Below, piece by piece: positions 45,498 to 55,405 of a stretch of DNA of 64,000 nt. Source of the DNA: Lotus japonicus (Eukaryota > Streptophyta > Magnoliopsida > Fabales > Fabaceae); the NCBI RefSeq assembly GCF_012489685.1, contig NC_080043.1, positions 52,412,289 through 52,476,288 on the forward strand, in the 5' to 3' direction. Under the pieces are notes generated by a model. The model was not told the DNA's origin and did not search any database. It saw only the letters and a list, made by a program, of their open reading frames with translations. Every line of letters begins with the position of its first letter. Within the stretch, counting starts at the first letter, position 1. Position numbers and translations under genes: made by a program.

Positions 45498-47110
45498 GTT
45501 TCGAGGGCGAAACTTTCTTTTTGGAGGGTAGTAATGTAAGGCCCGAGTTTTTAAGCTTATGCTAAGTGAATAAAGTCTTATTCACGATTAGGGTTGATGT
45601 ATCGTGAAGGGAAACCTGAACTAGAGTTTACCAAATGAAATAAATATGTGAAGGAGAAAGTTCAGGAAAAGTCTGAGGATTGTATCGAAGTCGATTTAAG
45701 TTATAGCACGACTAATATTCGCATTTAAAACCTAGGACAAGAACCTTAGGAAACAAAACTATGTTCCAGCTTTGGAACACTATAGGAATATAATTTCCAA
45801 CAAACTTCCAGCTTTGGAACACTGTAGGAATTTAGTCCAAAAATCTTTAGAGAAATATTAGAACTTCTCTTTTTCCATATATCACAATCATTTCGAGGCG
45901 AAACTCTAGGATCTACGAACGTCCGATTCCAATCATCGGAAGTTTGCCGAAACCGAATCCCTGGTTTTTCAAAACCCTAGAATCAACCGTCAATGAAGAC
46001 TTTTTCTATTCAGAGCTTCAAATGAAGATTCTACACACGTACACCCATTTCTCTTGATGATTTCAATCTTTCTTCAGAAGGAAGTTTTCCATTCCGACAT
46101 TCGATGCAAAAAGTAACTTATCGGGTAAAATAGTTTTACACCGACTTTGCATTAGTCACCTAAAATATAAGGAGACCTCATTTTAGTTTTGGAATTCTTT
46201 CGCCAAAACCTATCTTAGAATTCATGGAGAATGAAGCCGGAAAAATCAGATTCGCGAAACTTTCATTTTACCGCGTTTTGCCAACCTCTATATATAGTCA
46301 AGAAATGAGAAAATATCACAAATTTCCACCATTTCTCTCCAAAACCTGCGAATTTGCTAAGAGGAAGAAGGAAGAAGAGCTTTTGTTCATTTCTTGCTTG
46401 ATCGTCGATCAATCAGTTGCTACTTCAAGGTTTCGAGGTATAGTCGCTAATCCTTACCTCTGATCGCTTTTTCCATAGCTTTTCTGTAGAGTTTTCTGAG
46501 CGGATAGTTTATGGGTTTTTGCAAAACTATCCTGAATCTTTCATTTCTGATTCTAAACCTCTTCTATATGTGCCCAAGATCACTTCTGCCGGGTTAGATT
46601 TTCCGTTATGTCGCCGGAATTCCGCCGGAATCAATTTGAACCTAAAATACCCATTTTTGGAGTTTTTGGTGTAAAGCTTCAACCTTTAGGCTGAAAACTA
46701 TCGCCTTAGCTTAGTGCTAGTAGGATTAGTTGTCATAAACGTCGTTGGTGACGTCCCTGCAAAATTTTATTTTTGGGATTTCAGTTTTGAAAAATCCTAA
46801 GTTAAAAATCATGACCAAAATACCCCTGCGACAGTTTTTGATCCGATAATTTTTCCGAGTTCAGAATACCCTTAGTTACGGCTAATGAAAGCATAGGAAC
46901 CAAGTTTGATCGAAGAAAAATCGAACCCCACAATTACCAAAAGTGGCCGAGCCCTATAGGGGGGAGGAGGAAAATTTCCTTTTCCGAAAACTTGTCTTTC
47001 GCGCTAGTTTATCGTACCTTAGGGTATAGATTACTTCGAGTAACCTTAGTAAGTATCGATAGCTTAGTTTCCGATAGATTCTGATAGTATTCTGTGATTT
47101 TATTGTAAAG

Positions 47111-47188
47111 GTGCTTTTGAGGATTTCCCCGAGGACCAACACTTTGAGAGCGAGGAAGCACTAGTTGATCATTCTGGAGAACTTTCAG
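47111..47188 (+). other. Conserved 78-nt exon-like block (3' LTR)
   Basis: Identical in layout to 39374-39451: TTGTAAAG before, GTGAGG after, 78 nt long, one open frame encoding an acidic peptide. Confidence 0.55.
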
Positions 47189-47817
47189 GTGAGGGCTTCT
47201 CACTGAATCTCTAGTTAATGCTTAGGGTTGATGTTTCGACATTGTTTACTGTTTATGCACTGGAATTGTGTGTGATTGGAAAATGTTTTCTGAGACTTCG
47301 GCTGACAATGTAGATGATTCATCTACTGAATGTTTTTGAGATTGTCTTACATGCTATGTGCTATGTGGGTAATCTAGGATGTGTGGTGCATGCTTTATAT
47401 GCTAAGTGCTAAGTGTTTATGATGCGATTTATTGATATATGACATGTTGTTGATTGTGATGATTTAAATATGCTCTGTACTGGAATCTGAGATTCTGAAT
47501 GGTGAGAATAGCGGGCAGGTCATGCCGATTTTATTTTGAGAGTTTCGAGAAAGTTTGATAGGACGAACGAGGTTCGGGCCTTAATTTTGTTTAGTGGATC
47601 GAGACATCCTCTGGAAGCGACTTGGGATTGGGAGATCCTGAAAATGTATAAGACTTGCGATAAGACAAAATGGAATCTATTTTATAAAGAAAATTCATAA
47701 GACCTTAAATAACCTCAAAATCTTTAAGTAATGATAACAACCTCGAAGGAAGGCATTGGAAGTCAAATCATAGTTTTGGAAAAACGAGGAGTGTCGTCGG
47801 ATCCAAGTGTTGAGTTT

Positions 47818-47947
47818 GTTGTTGTGCTGTTGGAGCAGCGTTTGTTGTTGTGCTGTTGGAGCAGCGTTTATTGTTGTGCTGTTGGAGCAGCGTTTGTTAT
47901 TGTGCTGTTGGAGCAGCGTTTGTTGTGGTGCTGTTGGAGCAGCTATG
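47818..47947 (+). repeat. 26-bp minisatellite, 5 units (3' LTR)
   Basis: Five tandem units, two more than in the 5' LTR of the same element, although the two LTRs were identical at insertion. The array lies in the putative second intron of the LTR gene. Confidence 0.85.
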
Positions 47948-48616
47948 TGTCGTTATGAAGTGTGTCTTTTGGTCGCAGAATCGACTTTACCTTAGGGTAA
48001 GCTTTTAGAGACTTTAACTTCCCTAGAACACGTGGCGACGTGTCGAGTGAGGACGGAGACGTTGTTTGACTAATCATTTTGCATACATGCAACATTAATG
48101 AGGTATTAACACAAGACGTACTCTGGACCTCGTCGGTTTCCAAAATGGTCATAAGACCCGGAATGCCGTGAAAGAGCGTTTGTAGACGTCTCTTGTAGCA
48201 GACCGAAATGGCAGACCTACGGGTTTACTGCTGATCTGACTACCCCTGTTGGAGTAAGAGGCACGCGGGCCGAAATGGCTCCACCGTGGCTGGTGTTAGG
48301 GCTGATCCGTTTGATGTCCATCCCTTTCCGGAATGCATGTGGTTGACTGGGTTAACTTGCATACATATCATGCAACATGCATACGAATTTAGTTGTTGAG
48401 TGTGATTGGTAATTGTTAAACCTATTTGGAACATGCTATCTGCTACTATTGTGTTTATGTTATTGTGGAACATGCAACCCTAGGAATGACATCTTTAGCT
48501 ATAAGCCTAAGTGGCTATCTATTATTTGTACCTATTGGGTTTATTATCTACATAGTTCTTTAGAGTTGACCCTCGTGTCTTCTGTGTGTGTTTTGGCGGA
48601 CAACGCCTTTTGTCAG

Positions 48617-49096
48617 ATGAGTATTGCGGACTGGTTCACCATGGTCCACCCTTCGGGGGGGATTAGGTATGAGATGATCGATCAGGACGACCCCGGGTCG
48701 TGGGTGGTTGACCCCGCGAGCCATCGAGCGACGTATTCGGGGTGCATCATGGAGGACCACGTGGACAGTGGAGGACTCTTGAGGTCAGGAGTGTTGAGGC
48801 GATGCTCTATCAGCTTCAACTTGCCACCGGGCGTTCACTGCGGACCAGGATTCGGAGGAGCACCGCCGCCACCGTCATCTTCAGAGGAGGAGGATCCCTC
48901 AGAGGAGATTCCAGTGGGAGTGCCTTCGGCAGGGTCTAGTGCACCCTCTGTTGCGTTCATTGATGATCAGGGTTCGGGCCCTAAGCCCGTTAGTCCAGCA
49001 TCGGAGCGCACTGCGGTTGCGAGGGGAGGACGGATAGGGTTAGTAGACTTGGTCGTTCTGGATTCTGATTCAGACGACGATCATGCTAGCACATAG
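48617..49096 (+). CDS. LTR-encoded conserved protein (159 aa) with SUMO-interaction-like C-terminus
   Basis: An ORF wholly inside the 3' LTR. I use the ATG at 48617; the frame is open further upstream, so a spliced N-terminus is possible. It has a conserved N-terminal core (IADWFTMVHPSGGIRYE, then DPGSWVVDP, HRATYSG, SFNLPPGVHCGPG), a Pro/Ser/Glu-rich middle and the end VDLVVLDSDSDDDHAST. Hydrophobic residues followed by Asp/Ser resemble a SUMO-interaction motif. Related ORFs are at 60588-61058 and 11141-11467. In a 34-codon block (48641-48742 against 60606-60707) I count 17 differences, 11 of them at third positions, which suggests selection on the protein. I know of no named domain. The function is unknown. 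Confidence 0.6.
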   Translation: MSIADWFTMVHPSGGIRYEMIDQDDPGSWVVDPASHRATYSGCIMEDHVDSGGLLRSGVLRRCSISFNLPPGVHCGPGFGGAPPPPSSSEEEDPSEEIPVGVPSAGSSAPSVAFIDDQGSGPKPVSPASERTAVARGGRIGLVDLVVLDSDSDDDHAST

Positions 49097-49592
49097 TTTT
49101 GAGTGTTGGTATGAGCTCCTCGAGTTAGGATTAGTGTAGGAGTAAAGTTTTAGCTCTGACAGTCTTGCTTCATTTGTTACTTAGGGGACAGGGTAGATCC
49201 GCCTATAGCTTTTTGTGTGGTTTCCTTACGGGAATCACAGAGAGTTGGTTGGACTTAGGAGGTCTTATTTTCAGGCCATTGGGTCAGCTGATTCTCAGTT
49301 TTGAGGGATGGTGTTGCGGGCACTTCACCCTTTTCATTTGGTTTGTATATATTGCCTACGGGCGCTACTCTTCTATTACCCGTCACTGGAGGTTCACTCG
49401 TGACGAGGTTGCTACTTACAGCGGGGGCTGTTTATATATTGTATATTAGTTCTATTGCTTTTCGCTTTTGGGTTTTATTTAATTCAGTCTTGTCTTAGTT
49501 ATTATCGAAAAAAAAATATTTCACGTTTTTCCGCATTAAGTTTACTTTTGGTTACTAAAGTGACGCCACCGAAATCGGGGTGTTACACTGTG

Positions 49593-50360
49593 GCTGATTA
49601 AAAAATCATGGGTCCCAAAAAACAGAATAAGGAGGCCAAAAATAATTTGTTGCCAAAAACAAATCTTGAAAATTAAAGGAGTATCCTATAACTGCAAATC
49701 TTTTAGCATAATCTTGAGCAGGATTTTGAATCTGTTTATTCAAAATTTGAATTTCTTCATGAGATTTATCCTTTGATTTTATTTCCTTTTTCCATTCCTC
49801 CACCTCTTCCAACGTGTAACCTGAGTCAACCAAATCTTGTAACTGCTCATTTTCTGTCGTTCCTGAATAAATGGCTGCCAATTTCAAATTCAAAATTCCC
49901 GCCCCAACTGGCTTTGTCTCCGGCGACCCCTTCCCCGCCACCACCAAGCCAACCTCTGAAACACCACCGGAATCAAAACAGCCAAGGCCCTCCATTTTAT
50001 CATCTCTATAAACTTCATCTTCTTCCTCATAAGCAATGTCGACTACAGACTCATAATCTTTTTCATTACCAATTTCTGGGGTTATGGCTACTCCATCATT
50101 CACGAAATCATCATCTGAACCATCATCTTCATCTGAAACGTAAATCTTCACCATCGCTGACGGCATATCCTCGACGCTCCCATAATCATAAGCAACAACG
50201 TCCTTCTCAACCAAAACAATACAAGACGTCCCACCGATATCAACATACATCGTAAACCATTGCAACAACGGATGATTCATTCGAACTAAAACTTGGGTAA
50301 AATCTGCACGATGTCGTGACAAAGTTGCATTATCCGACGACACATCTGCAGGGTCACTGT
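49593..50360 (-). pseudogene. LINE ORF1 (C-terminal part)
   Basis: Minus-strand frame 50343-49606 (245 codons). It has an N-terminal part with ADFTQVLVRMNHPLLQW followed by a predicted beta-rich stretch, then a long Asp/Glu region (VSDEDDGSDDD). This fits the region after the RNA-binding domain in plant L1-type ORF1. It lies directly upstream, in the minus direction, of the endonuclease at 37250 once the Tekay-type element is removed. The 5' end of the LINE is lost near 50360. The ORF1 assignment is by position and composition. Confidence 0.5.
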
Positions 50361-50603
50361 AGTAACCTTTTCAAAAACATGGGTGAATTTTAGCCGAAAT
50401 AAAAACCTTTTTGAAATATAGCTTAACAATAAAGAAGTAGTGATATGAACAAATGGACTTGATAATTTTACTAATAAAAGCTTCGGAAGTGTACAATGGT
50501 TCTTTCGAATTAAAACATAATTATTAAACTACTGTTCGACCGCCCTTGAGCTTCTAGACAAAGACAATTTGGAAGTGCACTTCGTAGGTTCAACCCCGAT
50601 TAG
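50361..50603. other. Short AT-rich spacer between LINE and hAT fragment
   Basis: About 240 bp with no gene or repeat that I recognise. It may be noncoding sequence of either neighbouring element. Confidence 0.4.
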
Positions 50604-51811
50604 TATTTAAAATATGGCAATTGGCTAGAATATAGTCAAAAAGAAGATGCGGCATTTTTTTTGTGTTGTTATCTTATGAGATCTGATGTTGAAGAACATA
50701 AAGGTAGTGGGAATACATTTATAACCGAATGTTTTACAAATTGGAAAAAGAGTGATAGGTTTCAAAATCATGTTGGAGGCACAAATAGTCCTCATTATCA
50801 AGCTTGGAAAAATTGTGAAGCTCTAATGAAACAAGCACAACACATTGATGTTGCTTTGTGTAAACAGTCTCATCAAATTAAGGAACACTACCGAATTCAT
50901 TTGACTGCTGTAATTGATTGCATTCGTTTTTTATTGCGCCAAGGGTTAGCTTTTCGTGGTAATGATGAGTCGGAGTCTTCAAGTAATAAGGGAAATTTTC
51001 TTAAGCTGCTAGATTTTCTTTCCAACCACAATGACACTATTGCTCAAGTTTTGAAGAATGCTCCTAAAAACCTCAAACTAATAGCTCCTAGTATACAAAA
51101 AGATATTGTTAGAGCCGCTGCTAATGAGACTACTAGAGCCATACTTGATGATTTGGGAGATAATTTATTTGCTATTTTGGTTGATGAATCTCGAGATATC
51201 TCAGTTAAGGAACAAATGGTTGTGGCTTTGCGTTATGTGAATAAGAAAGGACAAGTTATAGAGTGTATTCTTGGTCTTGTTCATGTTTCCAACACTAATG
51301 CTTCATCATTGAAATTGGCTTTGGATTCATCTTTTGCAAAATATGGGTTAAGCTTGTTAAGATTACGTGGACAAGGATATGATGGAGCAAGTAATATGCA
51401 AGGTGAATTTAATGGGCTCAAAAGTTTGATATTGAAAGAGAATAGATGTGCATTCTATATTCATTGCTTTGCTCACCAACTCCAATTAGCTCTTATTATC
51501 GTAGCAAAAAAGCATGTTGAAATTGCATTGTTTTTTAGTATAGTTGCTAATTTGTCTAATGTTGCTGGAGCTTCGTGTAAGCGTCGAGATATTCTTCGTG
51601 ACAAACAAGCTACTAAGGTGAAAGAAGCATTGCAAAAGGGAGAAATCTCAAGTGGACGTGGCTTGAATCAAGAAATTACTATCAAGAAGGCAAAGGATAC
51701 ATGATGGGGCTCACATTATGGTACATTACTTAATATAGTTACTTTTTTCTCTTCAATGATTGATGTTCTTGAAATTTTTGAGGAAGATGGCACAAGTTTG
51801 GACCAAAAAGG
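50604..51811 (+). pseudogene. hAT-like transposase fragment (TTF zinc finger / DUF4371, ZMYM1-like)
   Basis: The frame is open from 50604 to a TGA at 51702-51704 and continues in frame to 51811, where copia sequence takes over. It starts within the TTF-type zinc-finger region (NWLEYSQKEDAAFFLCCYL), then has the DUF4371 region with LLDFLSNHND, ILVDESRDISVKEQM (the RNase H-like Asp), LRGQGYDGASNMQGEFNGL and CFAHQLQLAL. The C-terminal hAT dimerisation domain is absent. The family consists of domesticated or active hAT transposases. With both ends lost and one stop, this is a relic; the stop is probably a mutated Arg codon. Confidence 0.8.
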
Positions 51812-52015
51812 CTAAGCATGTGGTTTGTTGATTTATATGCAATCTTCGTAGTTTATAGATTGTTCATAGCTGCTGATAATAGCTATGTTCATGGAAGATG
51901 TCTAAGCTACCTTGCTATATTCTGTTTGCTCTGGTCTGATGTTTCAAGCTGCAATTTTTCTGAAGAGCTTTTTGATAGTGGATTGTATTAGCGAAAATTT
52001 GACAAAGGGGGAGAT
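51812..52015 (+). other. 3' end of a + strand copia element with polypurine tract
   Basis: 200 bp of untranslated sequence ending in GACAAAGGGGGAGAT (52001-52015), the polypurine tract next to the LTR. The rest of the element to the left is missing; the break is at the hAT fragment. Confidence 0.7.
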
Positions 52016-52404
52016 TGTTGTTCCTTTGTTCATGATTGTCTGCATTTTAGCTAAGTGTTTTTTTGCCAACATGTCGGACACGATGTTGTAACATCTTAAC
52101 TATGACATGTGTCCCTGCGGATCTGATATGAGTTGGCTGATTTAATTGTGAAGCTTTGGATTGATTTCGTGATAATCAAGTTAGGGTTTTTGAAGAAGCT
52201 TTTGTGTGCTATCTGGAATATATATATATTAGTGTAATCGAATCTGTTGAAGAGGATTTGATTTGTTTAAATTGTGAAAGTTGTTATCTTTTGTTCAAAT
52301 CTTATTTGATAAGATTTGTTACTGGTTTAAAAGATTTGTTCCAGATCTGTTTTGTGGACTCTATTTTCGTGCAAGCCTATTGAAGATCAAGACCTGAAGA
52401 ATGG

Positions 52405-52414
52405 CTATTTAAGG
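52405..52414 (+). promoter_or_regulatory. TATA-like box of the split copia LTR
   Basis: CTATTTAAGG, 19 bp before the insertion point of the solo LTR at 52433. The insertion therefore separates this promoter from its transcribed region. Confidence 0.4.
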
Positions 52415-53960
52415 AGGCTTAACCCTAGTTGTTGTAAGACCCAAGTTTTTAAGCTTATGCTAAGTGAATAAAATCCTATTCACGATTAGGGTTGATGTAT
52501 CGTGAAGGGAAACCTGAACTAGAGTTTACCAAACGAAATAAATTTATGAAGGAGAAAGTTCAGGAAAAGTCAAAGGATTGTATCGAAGTCGATAAAAGTT
52601 ATAGCACGATCGTTATACTCTTAAACCTAGGTCAGAAACCCTAGTATATAGCTAGTTTTCACTTTTAGGCACGATGGAAGTTAATTCCAAAAATCTTCAG
52701 AGAAATGTTAGAACTTCTCTTTTTCCATATATCACAATCGTTTCGAGGCGAAACTCTAGGATCTACGAACGTCTGATTCCAATCATCGGAAGTTTGCCGA
52801 AACTGAAACCCTGGTATTTCAAAATCCTAGAATCACCCAACAATGAAGACTTTTTCTATTCAGAGCTTCAAATGAATATTCTACACGCGTACACCCAATT
52901 CTCTTGATGATTTCAATCTTTCTTCAGAAGGAAGTTTTCCATTCCGACATCCGATGCAAAAAGCAACTTATCGGGTAAAATAGTTTTATACCGACTATGC
53001 ATTAGTTGCCAAAAATACAAGGAGACCTCATTTTAGTTTTGGAATTCTTTCGCCAAAACATATCTTAGAATTCACGGAGAATGACGCCAGAAAAATCAGA
53101 TTCGCGAAACTTTCATTTTCCCGCGAATTTCCAACCTCTATATATAGCAAAGAAAGGAAGAAAAAATCAAAAAAACTACCTATTTCCCCACCCAAACCCG
53201 CGGCCACAAGGAAGAAGAAGGAGGAGAAGATTTTCTTCATCGCTTGCTTGATCGTCGATCAATCAGTTGCTGCTTCAAGGCTTCGAGGTATAGTCGCTAA
53301 TCCTTACCTCTGATCGCTTTTTCCATAGCTTTTCTGTAGACTTTTCTGAGCTGATAGTTTATGGGTTTTTGCAAAACTATCCTGAATATTTCATTTCTGA
53401 TTCTAAACCTCTTCCTTATGTGCCCAAGATCACTTCTGCCGGATTAGATTTTCCGTTATGTCGCCGGAATTCCGCCGGAATCAATTTTAGCCTAAAATAC
53501 CCATTTTTGGAGTTTTTGGAGTAAAGCTTCAACCTTTAGGCTGAAAACTATCGCCTTAGCTTAGTGCTAGTAGGATTAGTTGTCATAAACGTCGTTGGTG
53601 ACGTCCCTGCAAAATTTGGTTTTTGGGATTTCAGTTTTGAAAATCCTAAGTTAAAAATCATGACCAAAATACCCCTGCGACAGTTTTTGATCCGATAATT
53701 TTTCCGAGCTCAGAATACCCTTAGTTACGGCTAATGAAAGCATAGGAACCAAGTTTGATCGAAGAAAAATCGAGCCCCACAATTGTGAAAAGTGGCCGAG
53801 CCCTATTAGGGGGGAGGAGGAAAATTTCCTTTTCCGAAAACTTGTCTTTCGCGCTAGATTATCGTACCTTAGAGAATAGATTACTTCGTGTAACCTTAGT
53901 AAGTATTGATAGCTTAGTTTCCGATAGATTTTGATTGATTTCTGTGGTTTTGTTCTAAAG

Positions 53961-54038
53961 GTGCTTTTGAAGAGTTTCCTGAGGAACAACACTTTGAGTG
54001 TGAGGAAGCGTTTGACGATCATTCTGGAGAACCTACAG
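53961..54038 (+). other. Conserved 78-nt exon-like block (solo LTR)
   Basis: Preceded by TTCTAAAG and followed by GTGAGG. Against 39374-39451 I count 14 differences, 9 of them at third positions of the open frame, and two replacements are Asp/Glu swaps. Confidence 0.55.
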
Positions 54039-55189
54039 GTGAGGGCTTCTCACTGAATCTCTAGTTAATGCTTAGGGTCGATGCTTTCGACATTGTTTAC
54101 TGTTTATGCACTGGATTGTGTGTGATTGGAAAATGTTTTCTGAGGCTTCGGCTGACAATGTAGATGATTCATCTACTGAATGTTTTTGAGATTGACTTAT
54201 ATGCTATGTGCTATGTGGGTAATCTAGGATGTGTGGTGCATGCCTTATATGCTAAGTGCTAGGTGGTTATTGCTTAATATGTTGATATATGACATGTTGA
54301 TTGACTGTGATGATCTAATTATGCTTTTGCAAAGAAATATGAGATTCTGAATGGTGAGAATAGCGGGCAGGTCATGCCGATTTTATTTTGAGAGTTTTGA
54401 GAAAGTTTGATAGGACGAATGAGATTCGGACCTTGTTATGATGTGTATGGATCGAGACATTCTCTGGAGTCATTTGGGGATTTGGAGATCCCGAGAACTT
54501 ATAGGATTTGCGATAAGTCTAAAAGGATAGTATTTTGTAAAGAAAACTCATAAGACATTAAACAACCTCTAAATCTTTAATTAATGATAATAAACTCGAA
54601 AGGAAGGCGTGGAAGTCAAATCTTAGTTTTGGAAAACGAGAAGTGTCGTCGGATCCCAGTATTGAGAAAGTTGAGAGGCTTCGAGTATGTAGATGTTGTG
54701 GTGCTGTTGGAGCAGCGTTTGTTGTTGTGTTGTTGGAGCAGCTATGTTGTTGGGCTATCCTGGGGATAAGTCTGGGAAACCGTTAGTTTCCGAGAGTGTG
54801 ATACTCTGTGCTCGTTGAGCAGTTTTGACCATCGGATTGAGATGAGTCGGATGATTTGGAGATCATCATGAGTTACATGTGTTTTGTTGTGAAGAAGTGT
54901 CTTTTGTCGCAGAATCGACTTTACCTTAGGGTAAGCTTTTAGAGACATTAATTTAGCTAGAACACGTGGCGACGTGTCGAGTGAGATTCGGAGACGTTGT
55001 TTGACTAATCATCCTGCATTCATGCAACATTAATGAGGTATTAACACAGGACGTACTCTGGACCTCGTCGGTTTCCAAAATGGTCATAAGACCCGGAATG
55101 CCGTGTAAGAGCGTTTGTAGACGACTCTTGTAGCAGACCGAAATGGCAGACCTACGGGTTTACTGCTGATCTGGCTACCTTGGTTTGGT

Positions 55190-55405
55190 GTAAGAGACAC
55201 GCGGGCAGAAATGGTCCCACCGTTGCTGGTGCTAGGATTGACCCGTTGATGTCCATCACAGAGGCACGCGAGCGGAAATGGTCCCACCGTTGCTGGTGCT
55301 AGGATTGACTCGTTGTTGTCCATACCTTTGTTTGGTGTAAGAGGCACGCGGGCAGAAATGGTCCCACCGTTGCTGTGCTAGGATTGACCCGTTTGATGTC
55401 CATCC
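55190..55405 (+). repeat. Triplicated GAAATGGTCCCACCGTTGCTG unit in the solo LTR
   Basis: Three copies of a 70-100 bp unit (AGGCACGCG, GAAATGGTCCCACCGTTGCT, CTAGGATTGAC, CGTTGATGTCCAT). Other LTRs of the family have a single unit (for example 40471-40535). Confidence 0.8.

Larger units (their letters stand above)
37799..49587 (+). mobile_element. Young Tekay/Del-type chromovirus (TSD CTGTG)
   Basis: 11,789 bp with TSDs CTGTG at 37794-37798 and 49588-49592. The LTRs start TGTAAGGCCC; the 3' LTR is complete (45535-49587, 4053 bp) and the 5' LTR lacks its last 533 bp. I count about 20 differences over 3.4 kb of aligned LTR, so it is recent. The gag-pol frame is nearly whole, with a C-terminal chromodomain. 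It is inserted in LINE ORF1. A deletion from the 5' LTR into gag removes the primer-binding site, so it cannot transpose by itself. Confidence 0.93.
45535..49587 (+). mobile_element. 3' LTR of the Tekay-type element, complete
   Basis: 4053 bp, TGTAAGGCCC to GGTGTTACA. It follows TTTGGAGGGTAGTAA, a weak polypurine tract. It contains all parts of the LTR-gene model: TATA (about 46287), donor (46438), 78-nt block (47111-47188), 26-bp array and ORF (48617-49096). The segment 49097-49587 has no gene and ends with the CACCGAAATCGGGGTGTTACA terminus common to the family. Confidence 0.95.

Noticed and set aside
49773..50255. 160-codon + strand ORF rich in Pro, His, Leu and Asn
   Set aside because: It is the complement of the LINE ORF1 frame; the composition is biased and no motif is visible.
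50604..51704. ZMYM1-like gene as a functional host gene
   Set aside because: Both the N-terminal zinc-finger start and the C-terminal dimerisation domain are missing, and an internal stop is present; it is flanked directly by other elements.
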